Part shown: positions 26,334 through 35,303 of the stretch, in pieces | Position numbering within the stretch: the first letter of the stretch is position 1 | How the letters are laid out: each line of letters starts with the position of its first letter | From: Actinomycetaceae bacterium | GTDB lineage: Bacteria; Actinomycetota; Actinomycetes; Actinomycetales; Actinomycetaceae | Reading direction: 5' to 3' | DNA length: 43,279 bases | Assembly (NCBI GenBank): GCA_015062745.1 | Contig: SUUB01000004.1 | Location: forward strand, 62,323-105,601 | Position numbers and translations under genes: made by a program | Notes under the pieces: generated by a model | The model's database searches: none | The model's input: the letters and a program-made list of their open reading frames with translations, nothing else | Told to the model about the DNA's origin: nothing

Positions 26334-26585
26334 ATGATCGTACGATCGACTATCTATCCGAGCCTGCTGGTGACCGACCTCGGCGTGCAATTCCAGGACG
26401 GGAAAGCCGAGGTAGACGAGGCAACCGGCAAACAGCTACTGCGACTACCCGGCATCGAACTAGAGGCTGAACCGGAACCGGAACCGGAGGCCGAACCGGA
26501 ACCGGAGGCCGAACCGGAACCGGAGGCCGAACCGGAACCCGAACCGGGGCCGGTGAGGAAGGCTCGGCGTAAGACCAATGGATAA
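26334..26585 (+). CDS. Phage protein with EPEPEA tandem repeats
   Basis: MIVRSTIYPSLLVTDLGVQFQDGKAEVDEATGKQLLRLPGIELEAEPEPEPEAEPEPEAEPEPEAEPEPEPGPVRKARRKTNG. Confidence 0.7.
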   Translation: MIVRSTIYPSLLVTDLGVQFQDGKAEVDEATGKQLLRLPGIELEAEPEPEPEAEPEPEAEPEPEAEPEPEPGPVRKARRKTNG

Positions 26586-26967
26586 CGCGTTTGCCACGGT
26601 CGCGGACCTGGAGGCCCGGTGGCGGCCCCTGACCGACACGGAGCGCGCACGCGCGGAAACCCTGCTGGTGGACGCGGCATCCCTGATCCGTGACACGTGT
26701 CCGGCGACATGGCAGGCGGCAGGCGAGGCGACTCTGCGCCGCGTCTCCTGCGCCGTGGTCAAGCGGGCCATGGTCGCCCCTGCCGGGGACATGGACCTGA
26801 TCGGGGTGGCGTCCCAGCAGGCAACCGTCGGACCGTTCTCCCAGCAGATCACGTTCAGGGATCCTGGCGGCGACCTGTACCTGACGGCCGCCGAGAAACG
26901 CTCCCTCGGGAAGGGACGGCCCGCCGCGTTTGAGGACAACGTCCTGGCACGTCTCACAGGAGGCTGA
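26578..26967 (+). CDS. Head-tail connector (Gp6-like)
   Basis: MDNAFATVADLEARWRPLTDTERARAETLLVDAASLIRDTCP... Confidence 0.8.
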   Translation: MDNAFATVADLEARWRPLTDTERARAETLLVDAASLIRDTCPATWQAAGEATLRRVSCAVVKRAMVAPAGDMDLIGVASQQATVGPFSQQITFRDPGGDLYLTAAEKRSLGKGRPAAFEDNVLARLTGG

Positions 26968-26969
26968 CC

Positions 26970-27320
26970 ATGGTGTTCGCACTCGAGGCCTTGCCGCAGG
27001 CCTGGAAAACGACGGTGACTCGCATATCTGGTGCGGGCCGTGACCTGCGCGGCAACAAAATCCCGGGTGTAGAGAGCACCGTGGATGGTTGCCTGCTCGC
27101 ACCGAACACGACGGAAGAAGACAGATCCCTATCGGACATAACGACGACCCGGGCCACCCTGTACGCTCCCGTGGAATCCACGTGGGCGACCGGTGACCAG
27201 GTCATCACACCGGCCGGGTCCATTCTTCCCGGCCGGTGGGACGTCGACGGGGACCCTATCCGGTGGCCTGCCGGATGGAGGATCAACCTCGTCCGGCACA
27301 CACCCACAGGGGGTCTCTAA
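26970..27320 (+). CDS. Head closure/connector protein
   Basis: 116 aa; synteny; ...STWATGDQVITPAGSILPGRWDVDGDPIRWPAGWRINLVRHTP. Confidence 0.65.
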   Translation: MVFALEALPQAWKTTVTRISGAGRDLRGNKIPGVESTVDGCLLAPNTTEEDRSLSDITTTRATLYAPVESTWATGDQVITPAGSILPGRWDVDGDPIRWPAGWRINLVRHTPTGGL

Positions 27321-27697
27321 TGGCCAAAGATTTCCTGACCGCGCGGAAGTATCAGCCGGACCGTGACGGCATGGTCGAACTGGCCACGTCGAAAGACATG
27401 AGGGATTTGATGTCTCGTGTCGCGTCCCGCGCGAAAACGATCGCCGGGGAACTCTCCGCCGGCTACTACGACCGGAAAGCCGGAAGCCCCGGGGCATATT
27501 CGGACTCGTTCACCGTGGACGACACGGAGACCGAGTTGCCGCCGGCATACCGGAGAGGAACATCGTCCACGCGACGTGCCGCGTCCGTCCTCAGCTCCAC
27601 CCATCCGGCCCGCCGGCGCATGGAAAGCTGGTACGAGATCATGTCTGATGCTGTCCAGCTTGCCGCCGAGGACATCCTCACGGGAGGTGACGATTAA
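27320..27697 (+). CDS. Head-tail/neck protein (HK97 gp10-like position)
   Basis: MAKDFLTARKYQPDRDGMVELATSKDMRDLMSRVASRAKTIAGELSAGYYDRKAGSPGAYSDSF... Confidence 0.6.
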   Translation: MAKDFLTARKYQPDRDGMVELATSKDMRDLMSRVASRAKTIAGELSAGYYDRKAGSPGAYSDSFTVDDTETELPPAYRRGTSSTRRAASVLSSTHPARRRMESWYEIMSDAVQLAAEDILTGGDD

Positions 27698-28080
27698 TGG
27701 CTGGACGATTCCCGGACGCGCTCGACGCTATCGAGCACATCCTCGCGGGTCTCGTGGCCACGGTGCGGTGGATGCCGGCGCAGCTTGACGTCCTGCCGGT
27801 CGCCCATATACGTCGCAGGTCCGGCCAGTCCCCGACAGTGACCTGGCAGCGCACCGTCCGCGTCCAGGTCGACGTGTACGGACAAGACCGCGACGCGACC
27901 GAACTGGTAGCCGAGCAGGTCCGTGACCGTCTGGAAAACCACGGCGGCCCACACATCACCCCCGCAGGGGTGATCGACCGGATCACGGTCGACCTCGAAC
28001 CGGCAGACACTCCGTTCATCGCGGATGACCTGTCATTGATCACGCTGACAGTATCCGCTGTCTGCCGTGCCACCCACTAA
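27697..28080 (+). CDS. Tail terminator-like protein
   Basis: MAGRFPDALDAIEHILAGLVATVRWMPAQL...VTWQRTVRVQVDVYGQDRDATELVAEQVRDRLEN; synteny. Confidence 0.65.
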   Translation: MAGRFPDALDAIEHILAGLVATVRWMPAQLDVLPVAHIRRRSGQSPTVTWQRTVRVQVDVYGQDRDATELVAEQVRDRLENHGGPHITPAGVIDRITVDLEPADTPFIADDLSLITLTVSAVCRATH

Positions 28081-28103
28081 ACCCGCAGAAAGGTCCATTT
28101 CCC

Positions 28104-28760
28104 ATGCCCACATTTGCCGAGCTGAAGAATCAAGCCGATACCACGTCCGAGGTCCGGAAGATCCTCGAACAAATGGTCTGGCTCGCCCCCATCACGGCGG
28201 ATCCGATCGATTCTCTGACTGACGAGAACGGCGCACTGAAAGCCCTACCGGAGGGCTACTGGCCGGTCGGTATCATCACAACCGACGGATCCACGCTCGC
28301 CACCGACGTCAACGTTGAGGACGTCGAAGGCTTCGGGTACGCCCAACCCGTGCGCCGTGACATTACCTCTGCCACGCAAACTGTCACCGTCACCTGCCTG
28401 GAGACATTCCGCAAGAACGTCATCTCCCTGGCATACATGATGTCTCTCGAAGACGTCGAACAGGCATTGAACGGTGAGATTGTGTTTGATCGTCCCTCAC
28501 TGCCGGAAAAGCAGTTCTACCGGATGATCCGCATCGGCCGTGACGTGACTGCCAACGGTGACATCTACCGTGCCAAGTTCTACCCGCGCGTCTATTCCGT
28601 ATCTATCCCCGAGGAGGCCTGGACGACCGACGCCGTTACCTTCCCGTTGGAGCTCACCCCGGAGGTCGACAAGGCGCTGGGCACCGCCGAGCGCAACTTT
28701 ATTGCCGGTCCGGGGGCGAAGGCTGCAGCAGCCTCTCTCGGGTTCAAACAGGGCGCCTAG
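28104..28760 (+). CDS. Major tail protein
   Basis: 218 aa; synteny and composition (RRDITSATQTVTVTCLETFRKN...IGRDVTANGDIYRAKFYPRVYSVSIPEEAWTTDAVTFPLELTPEVD). Confidence 0.8.
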   Translation: MPTFAELKNQADTTSEVRKILEQMVWLAPITADPIDSLTDENGALKALPEGYWPVGIITTDGSTLATDVNVEDVEGFGYAQPVRRDITSATQTVTVTCLETFRKNVISLAYMMSLEDVEQALNGEIVFDRPSLPEKQFYRMIRIGRDVTANGDIYRAKFYPRVYSVSIPEEAWTTDAVTFPLELTPEVDKALGTAERNFIAGPGAKAAAASLGFKQGA

Positions 28761-28766
28761 TAAGCC

Positions 28767-28818
28767 GGGTGGTGGGGTGTTTCCTTTTGATGTGTGTTTC
28801 CTTTCCACCCCACCACCC
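28767..28818 (+). terminator. Stem-loop after major tail protein gene
   Basis: GGGTGGTGGGGTG / CACCCCACCACCC, perfect 13 bp, 26-nt T-rich loop. Confidence 0.55.
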
Positions 28819-28872
28819 CGACCAGTGAAGGGAAACACGTGCCAACCACGTCCTAGGAAGGAGCCATGTCTC

Positions 28873-29025
28873 ATGGCCACGTACACGCTGGAGAAAAACG
28901 GTCACACAGTGACCACGTCCGACCCGACCGAGAAAACACAACTCGTCGCCGCCGGGTACACGGTCCGTCAACCCGTATCGAAGAAACCGGACCCCAAACC
29001 CGCAGCGACAACCGCTAAGAAGTAA
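28873..29025 (+). CDS. Small phage protein (50 aa)
   Basis: MATYTLEKNGHTVTTSDPTEKTQLVAAGYTVRQPVSKKPDPKPAATTAKK, RBS upstream. Confidence 0.6.
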   Translation: MATYTLEKNGHTVTTSDPTEKTQLVAAGYTVRQPVSKKPDPKPAATTAKK

Positions 29026-29049
29026 CCCCTAGTTGAAAGGAAACCCATC

Positions 29050-29400
29050 ATGACGACCCCGAACCAGAACACGACAGTCCTCACCCTGGCGACGATCCGG
29101 AAGGACGCACCCAAGCCAGCCGAGGAACGAACCTTCGTCTTCCGCATCGGACCCGGCAAAGAAATCACTTTCGGTGACGCGCTGCGGTGGACCGGCGAAC
29201 GGGCCCTCCGCGCGAAGCCGCTGATCGACGCGCTGACCGGCGACGGTGCAGAACTCGGTGTCAACCAGGCCATGAAGTACTGGCTGTCCGACGAGGACTA
29301 CGCGGAGCTCGCCGCGGCGGACATGTCCGCCATCGACCGGCTCACACTGTTTAAGCAGGTCGTGTCTTGGGCGACCGCCGGATTGTCGGTGGGGGAATAA
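29050..29400 (+). CDS. Tail assembly chaperone, upstream (G-like) frame
   Basis: 116 aa before tape measure; overlaps downstream ORF in the -1 frame. Confidence 0.8.
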   Translation: MTTPNQNTTVLTLATIRKDAPKPAEERTFVFRIGPGKEITFGDALRWTGERALRAKPLIDALTGDGAELGVNQAMKYWLSDEDYAELAAADMSAIDRLTLFKQVVSWATAGLSVGE

Positions 29401-29855
29401 GACGGCTCGGCGATCTGCTGTCCCGGTGGGAGCCGCAGATCCGAGCCGACCTCGCCTCCGAATATGCCGCTGACCTGTCCCAGCTGGTCGAAGATTCCCG
29501 CTACCGGCACCTACTCGTCCTCATCGACCAACTACCAGCCACTGCCCGGGTACGGGCAGCCATGTTGGACGATGACGACTACGTGGCCGGCCTGCCCGAC
29601 CCTGCCTCAGGGGATACGCCGAGCAGGCCAGCCATATACGGGTGGACGCAGGAGACGGAACTGCTCGCGTCCCTGCTGGACACGATGCGTAGCCTGCAGC
29701 AGGTCGTCGTCCGCGCGTTCGGCGGGCAGGGACGCCGGCCGGACCCGATCCCCCGCCCCGAAACCGCGTGGGACAGACGCAGGAACGCGACCCCGCAAGC
29801 CTCGCAAGACCTGGTGGACATGTTCACCCGAGAGACAGGAGACGGTGTCCCATGA
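29367..29855 (+). CDS. Tail assembly chaperone, downstream (T-like) frame made by -1 frameshift
   Basis: ...GGIRRLGDLLSRWEPQIRADLASEYAADLSQLVEDSRYRHLLVLIDQLPATARVRAAMLDDDDYVAGLP; slippery GGGGGAA at 29391..29397. Confidence 0.75.
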   Translation: MGDRRIVGGGIRRLGDLLSRWEPQIRADLASEYAADLSQLVEDSRYRHLLVLIDQLPATARVRAAMLDDDDYVAGLPDPASGDTPSRPAIYGWTQETELLASLLDTMRSLQQVVVRAFGGQGRRPDPIPRPETAWDRRRNATPQASQDLVDMFTRETGDGVP

Positions 29856-32800
29856 CCCGTATCGGCATCGCGACAGTCCAAATCCAACCCTCATTCAAGG
29901 GATTCCAGGCATCGGCGAAGAAATCCATCCTTGCAGAACTCGGCCCCCTCGGTAAGGAGATCGGGGATGGCACGGGAGGCCGGTTCGGAACACATATCCT
30001 GTCCTCTGCAGGCCAGAAACTAAAGGCTGGTGCTGCTAAGGTCGCGAAGATTGGCGGCGGCCTGTTCGCTACCGGGCTGACCGTCTCCCTGACGAAGGGA
30101 TTCACCCGGTCAAAAGCGATCGAGGAGGCAGAAGCGAAACTGCGTGGCCTGGGGAAGTCCACGCAGGAAGTTTCCGCGATCATGGACGATGCCCTGAAGT
30201 CCGTGCAGGGCACCGCCTACGGCTTAGATGAAGCGTCCACCACTGCTGGCATCCTCGTCGCCGCCGGCGTCAAATCCGGTGAAGAGCTCGAGAAGACGTT
30301 GAAGCTTGTCGCGGACTCCGCGACGATCGCCGGCCGAGACATGGGCGATATGGGCCTGATCTGGAGCTCCGTCGCATCCCAGGGCAAACTGCAGGGCCAG
30401 GACGCCATGCAGCTCATGCAGTCCGGCATCCCGATTTGGCAGATGGTCGGCGACGTCATGGGCGTCACCGCCGCCGAAGCCCAAGAACTCGGCTCCAAAG
30501 GACAAGTGTCCTTCGAGATCTTCCGGAAAGCCATGGAAGAAGGCGTGGGCGGGGCAGCCCTGTCCGCCGGTGAAACCACGACCGGCGCGTTCAAAAACTT
30601 CATGGCGTCCGTATCCCGCTTCGGTCAGACCCTGCTGCAAGACATTTACCCGATGATCGGCCCCGCCCTGAAAAGCCTCACATCATGGGTTGACGGCCTG
30701 GCCGGTAAGGCCGGCCCCGCCATCGAAAACGTGATCGACGGCCTACGAGGCGTCGCCAGCATCCTCTTCAAAGGCGACTTCACCGGATCCTTCTGGGGAC
30801 TAGAAGAAGACTCTCCTGTCATCGGCTTCCTGTTCAGGCTGAGGGAAACCGCGATTGACGTGTTCGGCCGCCTCCGCTCCGGCCTGGCGTCCTTCGCTGA
30901 GGGTGTGAAAGGAATCTTCAATATCCTCGTGCGAGGAGATTTCACGTCCTTCTGGGGAATGGAAGAAGACTCCCCGTTCGTGGACGCCCTGTTCAAGGTA
31001 CGGGAGTTTATCGGCTCCGCGTGGGACACAATCCGCGACGTCGTACCAAAAATCGTATCCATCGTCCGAGAGCAAGTATTCCCCGCGATCAAAGATACGA
31101 TCGTCTGGCTATGGGACCACAAAGACTGGGTCGCCGCCTGGGTGGCCGCGCTCGCTGGCGCGTTCGCCGCCTACAAGATCGGGAAGAAGATCACCGAAGT
31201 TGTCACGGCACTCGGTAAGATCGCGCCTGCGATATCCAAGGCGATGAAGGTACTCATGGCGAACCCGGTCGTGCTGATCATCGCCGCGATCGTCGGCGTC
31301 CTCATCCTCTTGTGGACCAAATGTGAGGCGTTCCGGGACGCTGTGAAGACGATCGTTGCCACGATCGGCCGGATCGTGAAAACCGTCTGGGAGAACGTCA
31401 TCCGACCCGCGTTCGAAGCGGTCCGTTCGTTCATCATGGATACGCTCGTCCCGGCCCTGACATCGTTCTGGCAGAACACGGTCCAACCGATCATCACGAA
31501 GGTCGGGGAGATCCTTCGGAACGTGTGGGAAGGCGTGATCCGGCCGGTGATCGCCGCGCTGATTGAGTTCGTGACCGAGCGGCTGATTCCCACCGTCATG
31601 TCCCTGTGGCGGAACGTCATCCAGCCGGTCGTGACCGCCATCATGGGGTTCATTAAGGGCGCGTGGGAGAACGTTATCCAGCCTGTGTTCGCGACGATCA
31701 AGAACGTTATCTCCAACGTGCTCGGCCCGATTTTCACCTGGCTGTACGAGACGATCATTCGCCCAGTGTGGGACAAGATCACCGAGGCGATCCGTATCGC
31801 ATGGGGCATTATCCAGATTATCTGGGACACGATCAAATGGACGATTGATAACGTGCTCGGCCCCGTGTTCACCTGGCTGTGGGAAAAGGTCATTCAGCCG
31901 GCCTGGGAAGGGATTTCCGGGGCGATCAGCTGGGCGTGGGAGCATGTTATTTCACCCGCGTTTGAGGCGGTCAAGGACGCTGTCGGCCTGGTCGGTGAAG
32001 CGTTCGAAACCGTGAAAGATGTCGTGGTGGGCGCGTGGGAGACCATGGTGAACCTGCTGGTCAAGCCGATCAATTTCGTGATCGGCACCGTGTACAACAA
32101 CGGTATCCGGAAAGCGTTCAACTGGGTCGCGCAGGCTGTCGGCTCGTCCATCCGGTTGGAGGAAGCCTCAACGATTAACCCGTTCCCATCCCAGTCCACG
32201 TCGAAACCGTCAACGTCGGGAAGGCTGGCTGCTGGCCCGCTGAACTGGGAGGCGCGTGCGAAAGGCGGGTGGACCCCTCCCGGGTGGACCCTGGTCGGTG
32301 AGGAAGGCCCCGAGCTGGTGAACTTTTCCCGGCCGTCCCGCGTGTACACGGCCGAGGAAACAGCGGCAGCCCTGGCAGGTGCGGATATCTCCCCGTATCT
32401 GCGGCCGGACCGCATGTACACCCCGGATGAAGCCTGGACCGCGATCCACGCGTTGAAAACGGGTGACCAACGCCTGTTGCAGGGCGCGCTCGGGCCGTCC
32501 CCGTCGCAGTCCCTGCTGCCGATTGGTGGATTCTGGGACAGTCTCGGTCATGCTTGGTCGAAAACGTGGCGGGGCGTGAAAGATTTCGTCGCCGATGGGA
32601 TCTCCTGGGTGCGTGGCCGCTTGGCCGACGCCGCCGGACTCGTCCTCAACCCGATCAAAGAACAGATCGCGTCCATGGTCGAAGGCCACGGCACGATTTC
32701 CGACATGGTCGGTGATGCGTTCCGCCGTACGATCGACAACCTGCTCGAGTGGGTGCGCGGCGTCGACGAGGAGTCCAACGAGTCCGGGGAGACCTCGGAA

Positions 32801-33520
32801 GCGAAGAACAATGCGGCGGCCATGAACGAGGCTGCCGTCTCCGGCGCGGACCTGAAGGAACTCCAACGCAATGCTGTCGTTCTGGGTGGGGTGACGCGTC
32901 GCCCTGTTAAGGGTGGCGTGCTCACGTCGACGTTCGGCGTTTCCCGCTACGGCGGCTACCATGCGGGCATCGACCTGGCCGCACCGACCGGCACTCCGGT
33001 GTATGCGTACCGGTCCGGCACCGTGCTCGGCACCGGGTGGAACGTCCTGGCGGGCCGGTCCGGGATCGGCATCATGCTGTCCCATGGCCAGTATGGCGGC
33101 TCCTACTACGGTCATTTGTCCGCGTCGAAGGTTCACCGGGGCCAGGCGGTCACCGCCGGCCAACTGATCGGCCTGGTCGGCGCGACAGGTAACGCGACCG
33201 GCCCCCACTTGCACTGGGAGCTGAACAGGGGCAACTGGCAATCCCCGTACAATCCGTTGCCGTTCCTCCCAGCATATGACCAGGGCGGTTGGCTCCTGCC
33301 TGGTATGGGCACGGTCGCGAACCTGACCGGCAGCCCAGAGCCCGTCCTCACCCAGGCCCAGTGGGATGCGATCTCGACCCTGGCGGCACGAGGTGCCGGG
33401 GTTGGTCTGCCGGACCGGGTGACCCTCGTGGATGCGGACGGGTCAATCCTCGCACGGGCCCGCGTGGTCGCCGGTGAGGTTGTCGAGCGGGCAGCCGACG
33501 AGGCTGCACGATGGGAGTAG
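29852..33520 (+). CDS. Tape measure protein with C-terminal M23 metallopeptidase domain
   Basis: 1222 aa; hydrophobic/W-rich repeats; GGVLTSTFGVSRYGGYHAGIDLAAPTGTPVYAYRSGTVL...GHLSASKVHRGQAVTAGQLIGLVGATGNATGPHLHWEL. Confidence 0.92.
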   Translation: MTRIGIATVQIQPSFKGFQASAKKSILAELGPLGKEIGDGTGGRFGTHILSSAGQKLKAGAAKVAKIGGGLFATGLTVSLTKGFTRSKAIEEAEAKLRGLGKSTQEVSAIMDDALKSVQGTAYGLDEASTTAGILVAAGVKSGEELEKTLKLVADSATIAGRDMGDMGLIWSSVASQGKLQGQDAMQLMQSGIPIWQMVGDVMGVTAAEAQELGSKGQVSFEIFRKAMEEGVGGAALSAGETTTGAFKNFMASVSRFGQTLLQDIYPMIGPALKSLTSWVDGLAGKAGPAIENVIDGLRGVASILFKGDFTGSFWGLEEDSPVIGFLFRLRETAIDVFGRLRSGLASFAEGVKGIFNILVRGDFTSFWGMEEDSPFVDALFKVREFIGSAWDTIRDVVPKIVSIVREQVFPAIKDTIVWLWDHKDWVAAWVAALAGAFAAYKIGKKITEVVTALGKIAPAISKAMKVLMANPVVLIIAAIVGVLILLWTKCEAFRDAVKTIVATIGRIVKTVWENVIRPAFEAVRSFIMDTLVPALTSFWQNTVQPIITKVGEILRNVWEGVIRPVIAALIEFVTERLIPTVMSLWRNVIQPVVTAIMGFIKGAWENVIQPVFATIKNVISNVLGPIFTWLYETIIRPVWDKITEAIRIAWGIIQIIWDTIKWTIDNVLGPVFTWLWEKVIQPAWEGISGAISWAWEHVISPAFEAVKDAVGLVGEAFETVKDVVVGAWETMVNLLVKPINFVIGTVYNNGIRKAFNWVAQAVGSSIRLEEASTINPFPSQSTSKPSTSGRLAAGPLNWEARAKGGWTPPGWTLVGEEGPELVNFSRPSRVYTAEETAAALAGADISPYLRPDRMYTPDEAWTAIHALKTGDQRLLQGALGPSPSQSLLPIGGFWDSLGHAWSKTWRGVKDFVADGISWVRGRLADAAGLVLNPIKEQIASMVEGHGTISDMVGDAFRRTIDNLLEWVRGVDEESNESGETSEAKNNAAAMNEAAVSGADLKELQRNAVVLGGVTRRPVKGGVLTSTFGVSRYGGYHAGIDLAAPTGTPVYAYRSGTVLGTGWNVLAGRSGIGIMLSHGQYGGSYYGHLSASKVHRGQAVTAGQLIGLVGATGNATGPHLHWELNRGNWQSPYNPLPFLPAYDQGGWLLPGMGTVANLTGSPEPVLTQAQWDAISTLAARGAGVGLPDRVTLVDADGSILARARVVAGEVVERAADEAARWE

Positions 33521-33523
33521 CGG

Positions 33524-34261
33524 ATGATCAGTGCGTCTCTTGTACGTGATGACATGGCACTGGTGGATCGGATCGTGCTGGCCGGGCTGACCCCCGGCCA
33601 GCCCGTCACGGGCCGCACGGCAGACGGGACGTGGGAGTGGACCGTGGCCACATCGCCCGCCGGAGTCTCACTCGTGGACCCGCTGGCACCGATCGGCACC
33701 GACGTCGTCTACACGCAGGGCGGGCAGGACACCGTCCCTATCCGCCGGGACGCCGCCATGTACGGGGCGGTCACGTCCCTCGACGGCCGCACGGCCGTCC
33801 CGGCCATCCTGCCGCACAAGTGGGAAGACGACGACGCGCCGGACGTGACCGTGCACCAGGCCGGCGGCCGTGCCTGGCCAATCTACGGCCAATTCGCTTC
33901 GCATGCTGAGACGTCCATCGAACTCCGTGTCGAAGGAATACATGTGCGGACCATGCGCCGCCTAGTCCGCGCCCAGCAGCCCGTCATCGTCCACCACGTG
34001 GCCTGCCCCGTCCCGGAATGCATCGTCCCACCGGCACGAGCCGGAATCATTCGCGCCGTGACATCCGCCGTGACGGCCCGGAAGGACCTCGGAGAAATGC
34101 TGTACACGGTCACCTTCCGGGCCGTCGACCTGACCGACGTGCGCCCGGCGGGTGTGCCGGCAGCGACCTGGTGGGATGTCAAGCAGCGGTTCCCCTCCGT
34201 GTGGGACCTGCAATCAGAAACAGCGTGGACACTCGCGGAGGGTGGGTGGAATGCGGACTGA
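33524..34261 (+). CDS. Distal tail protein
   Basis: 245 aa; synteny after tape measure. Confidence 0.7.
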   Translation: MISASLVRDDMALVDRIVLAGLTPGQPVTGRTADGTWEWTVATSPAGVSLVDPLAPIGTDVVYTQGGQDTVPIRRDAAMYGAVTSLDGRTAVPAILPHKWEDDDAPDVTVHQAGGRAWPIYGQFASHAETSIELRVEGIHVRTMRRLVRAQQPVIVHHVACPVPECIVPPARAGIIRAVTSAVTARKDLGEMLYTVTFRAVDLTDVRPAGVPAATWWDVKQRFPSVWDLQSETAWTLAEGGWNAD

Positions 34262-35300
34262 CACCCCCACACCAGACGAGCTGTCCGGTGCACGATTCTG
34301 GGCCACGGCCCGCATCACCCTCGGCCGGCAGGCCGTCGTCTTGCCCGTCATGGCAGGGCACATTATCTGGCAGGCCGATCAATCCCCGTCCGTGCAAGTC
34401 ACCGGGCTGCGCCTGCCCATACTCACAGAGACCGGGGAGAACGTCATTATGACGGGCCTGGTCGGCTCGGAAGGGCACCGGGTCCACATCGACTGCCACG
34501 CCAGATCTGGTGCGGCCGTCTGGGACTGGCCTATGGGCACCTACCAGATCAGCCAGGTGCGCCGCCAGGACGGCGGCACGATCGACGTGACCGGCCAACT
34601 CCTCACCGCCGCCATTGCGGATCACAAGTACGCGTCCGCGAAACCGGTGAACGTCCGCCAATCCGCCCTGACCGTCCTCCAAGCCCTCGCCGTTGAAGAC
34701 GACATTCACTTGGACTGGTCAGACGACCTTGTCGCCCGGAGAATCCCGTCCGATTACACGATCGGCACGGACCGGGGCGAAGCCTGGGCCGCCCTCCTCG
34801 AAGCAATCGGGGCGTATGCGACGTTCAGCCCGCACGCTGACGTGCGCATACGCCCCGTCCCCGAGCCGACAGGAACCCCGGTCGTCACGGTCACCGGCGG
34901 GCTCGGCGGCACGGTCGTGGACGCCGAGATCACGTTAGACCGCGCCCAGATCTTCAATCACATTATCGTCCCGGTGAAGGACTCCGACCAGGTCGCCGAG
35001 GTCGCTCAACGGGACGGCCGGTACGCCGTCGACCGGTGCGGCTGGCGGTCCAAAGAAATCTCCGGCGCGGACGTACCCAATATGGCGCAAGCCTCGCTCG
35101 TGGCACGCGCCGAGCTGACGAAAAGCCTCGCCCGTGCCGTGACAGTACCCGTCGAACTGATCCCCGATTGGCGGATCGAACCGTACGACCTGGTCCGCGT
35201 CACCGTAAACGACGTCGCCCGCATGGGACTCGTCACCGGGGTCGACTGGCCACTCACCCACGCCGACACGATGGTCATCGATATCGCAACGGAGGTATAA
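34251..35300 (+). CDS. Minor tail protein (baseplate/tail-hub type)
   Basis: MRTDTPTPDELSGARFWATARITLGRQAVVLPVM...; synteny. Confidence 0.65.
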   Translation: MRTDTPTPDELSGARFWATARITLGRQAVVLPVMAGHIIWQADQSPSVQVTGLRLPILTETGENVIMTGLVGSEGHRVHIDCHARSGAAVWDWPMGTYQISQVRRQDGGTIDVTGQLLTAAIADHKYASAKPVNVRQSALTVLQALAVEDDIHLDWSDDLVARRIPSDYTIGTDRGEAWAALLEAIGAYATFSPHADVRIRPVPEPTGTPVVTVTGGLGGTVVDAEITLDRAQIFNHIIVPVKDSDQVAEVAQRDGRYAVDRCGWRSKEISGADVPNMAQASLVARAELTKSLARAVTVPVELIPDWRIEPYDLVRVTVNDVARMGLVTGVDWPLTHADTMVIDIATEV

Positions 35301-35303
35301 GGA

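Noticed and set aside
25398-26390. 330-aa antisense ORF over the major capsid gene
   Set aside because: Shadow ORF; low-complexity translation without motifs.
26464-26550. Possible CRISPR-like array
   Set aside because: Contiguous in-frame tandem repeat encoding EPEPEA with no spacers; no CRISPR array or cas genes seen in the window.
31109-31945. Antisense ORFs (278 and 240 aa) in tape measure
   Set aside because: Reflect the repeated codons of the coding strand.
32210-33241. 343-aa antisense ORF inside the tape measure gene
   Set aside because: High-GC shadow ORF of a clearly coding plus strand; no domain, no RBS.
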